Shown here: piece by piece, positions 63,728 to 64,000 of the stretch
Numbering within the stretch: position 1 is the first letter of the stretch
Layout: each line of letters opens with the position of its first letter
From: Sulfobacillus thermosulfidooxidans DSM 9293
GTDB taxonomy: Bacteria; Bacillota; Sulfobacillia; Sulfobacillales; Sulfobacillaceae
Assembly: GCF_900176145.1 (NCBI RefSeq)
Contig: NZ_FWWY01000001.1
Span: forward strand, 253,517 to 317,516
Direction: 5' to 3'
Length of the DNA: 64,000 nt
Notes under the pieces: model-generated
What the model saw: the letters and a program-made list of their open reading frames with translations, nothing else
The model's database searches: none
Told to the model about the DNA's origin: nothing
Position numbers and translations under genes: made by a program

Positions 63728-64000
63728 ATGGCGATTGTATGGAGTTTTGTTGGCAGCATTGTAGCGTTTCTTGGCGTGTGGGCCATTCTCCAACGTTCTG
63801 AACGCATTACCGTGCAGGTACCAAGTCCCCGCCCATCTCCCGGTGCCTTGGCCCGTCTTTTGGTCTTGATCTTCATCATGGCTGTTATCGAAGAAGGCAT
63901 CTTCCGTTGGCTCTTGATCGGTGAAGGACACCGCATCATGGGCTTAGGCCCGGCCTTTGCCCTCTCCGTGATCTTATTTACTGTAGCCCACCGGCACAAT
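63728..64000 (+). CDS. CPBP-family intramembrane glutamic protease, 3' partial
   Basis: 91 codons are visible before the window ends. AAGGAG lies ten bases before the ATG. An N-terminal membrane segment (WSFVGSIVAFLGVWAILQRS), a polar loop, and a second hydrophobic segment carry the CPBP motif EExxxR (AVIEEGIFRWLL, Glu55-Glu56 and Arg60). The downstream AHRHN segment fits the second motif with a catalytic His. Members (Rce1/Abi family) cleave or process membrane proteins and, in some bacteriocin loci, give immunity. The rest lies outside the window. Confidence 0.8.
   Translation, partial: MAIVWSFVGSIVAFLGVWAILQRSERITVQVPSPRPSPGALARLLVLIFIMAVIEEGIFRWLLIGEGHRIMGLGPAFALSVILFTVAHRHN

Noticed and set aside
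1-64000. CRISPR array, rRNA, replication origin, riboswitch
   Set aside because: I looked for regularly spaced repeats, rRNA signatures, DnaA-box clusters and familiar riboswitch cores and saw none. A covariance-model scan could still find something that reading by eye missed.

Overview
The window reads as a chromosomal segment of a spore-forming, Firmicutes-like bacterium. It carries a GerAB-type germination permease, strong GGAGG-type ribosome binding sites, many GTG/TTG starts, an XRE/TPR regulator and an HtpX-like protease. Its overall look is compatible with an acidophilic Sulfobacillus-type organism, but that genus call is inference; no rRNA or marker gene is present. No tRNA, rRNA or CRISPR array was found.

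Left part (0.0-13.9 kb): a mosaic of a few intact genes among decayed DNA. It holds the end of a UvrD/Rep-like helicase, a Cys-rich protein, a GerAB permease, a 317-aa protein of unknown function, a lipoprotein coupled to a two-repeat protein, and a secreted protein coupled to a 73-aa protein. Between them lie gene shards: an IS1182-like transposase piece, an IS3-type right end, a second GerAB shard, a broken paralogue of the secreted protein and a 3' piece of an amino-acid-permease-like gene.

Middle-left (14.0-22.0 kb): ordinary metabolism. A phosphate/aromatic-acid-type MFS transporter is coupled to SurE. A winged-helix regulator follows, then a glycerophosphodiesterase plus ABC transporter operon (GDPD, two permeases, lipoprotein binding protein; no ATPase gene) that ends in a strong terminator.

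Middle (22.6-41 kb): an accessory, defence-like island. It contains a ~846-aa unknown protein followed in the same frame, after one TAG stop and seven codons, by a PD-(D/E)XK nuclease-like protein. It also holds a frameshifted leucine-rich-repeat-variant protein, a serine recombinase with an inverted repeat upstream, a membrane-anchored protein, a 355-aa protein whose tail runs into antisense GerAB sequence, a complete type III restriction-modification pair (Mod, Res) and an ApeA-like HEPN protein.

41-43.9 kb: remnants of a Tad/Flp pilus locus and a decayed IS3-family element, itself interrupted by a 281-bp inverted-repeat element. The right end of this IS is a near copy of the one at 13.2-13.5 kb and abuts a 5'-truncated GPH symporter.

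Right part (44.7-64 kb): compact, mostly intact housekeeping and accessory genes, by eye less GC-rich. They are PaiB-like FMN protein, K+ channel with RCK domain, the ATP-grasp/alpha-E/transglutaminase operon, LysE exporter, a cupredoxin-fold protein lacking two copper ligands, TauE/SafE, a J-domain membrane protein, a methyltransferase, a small 41-aa ORF plus membrane protein, an XRE/TPR regulator, HtpX, a split rifampin-phosphotransferase-like pair coupled to a DHA2 efflux pump, an S9 peptidase, and the start of a CPBP protease running off the right edge.
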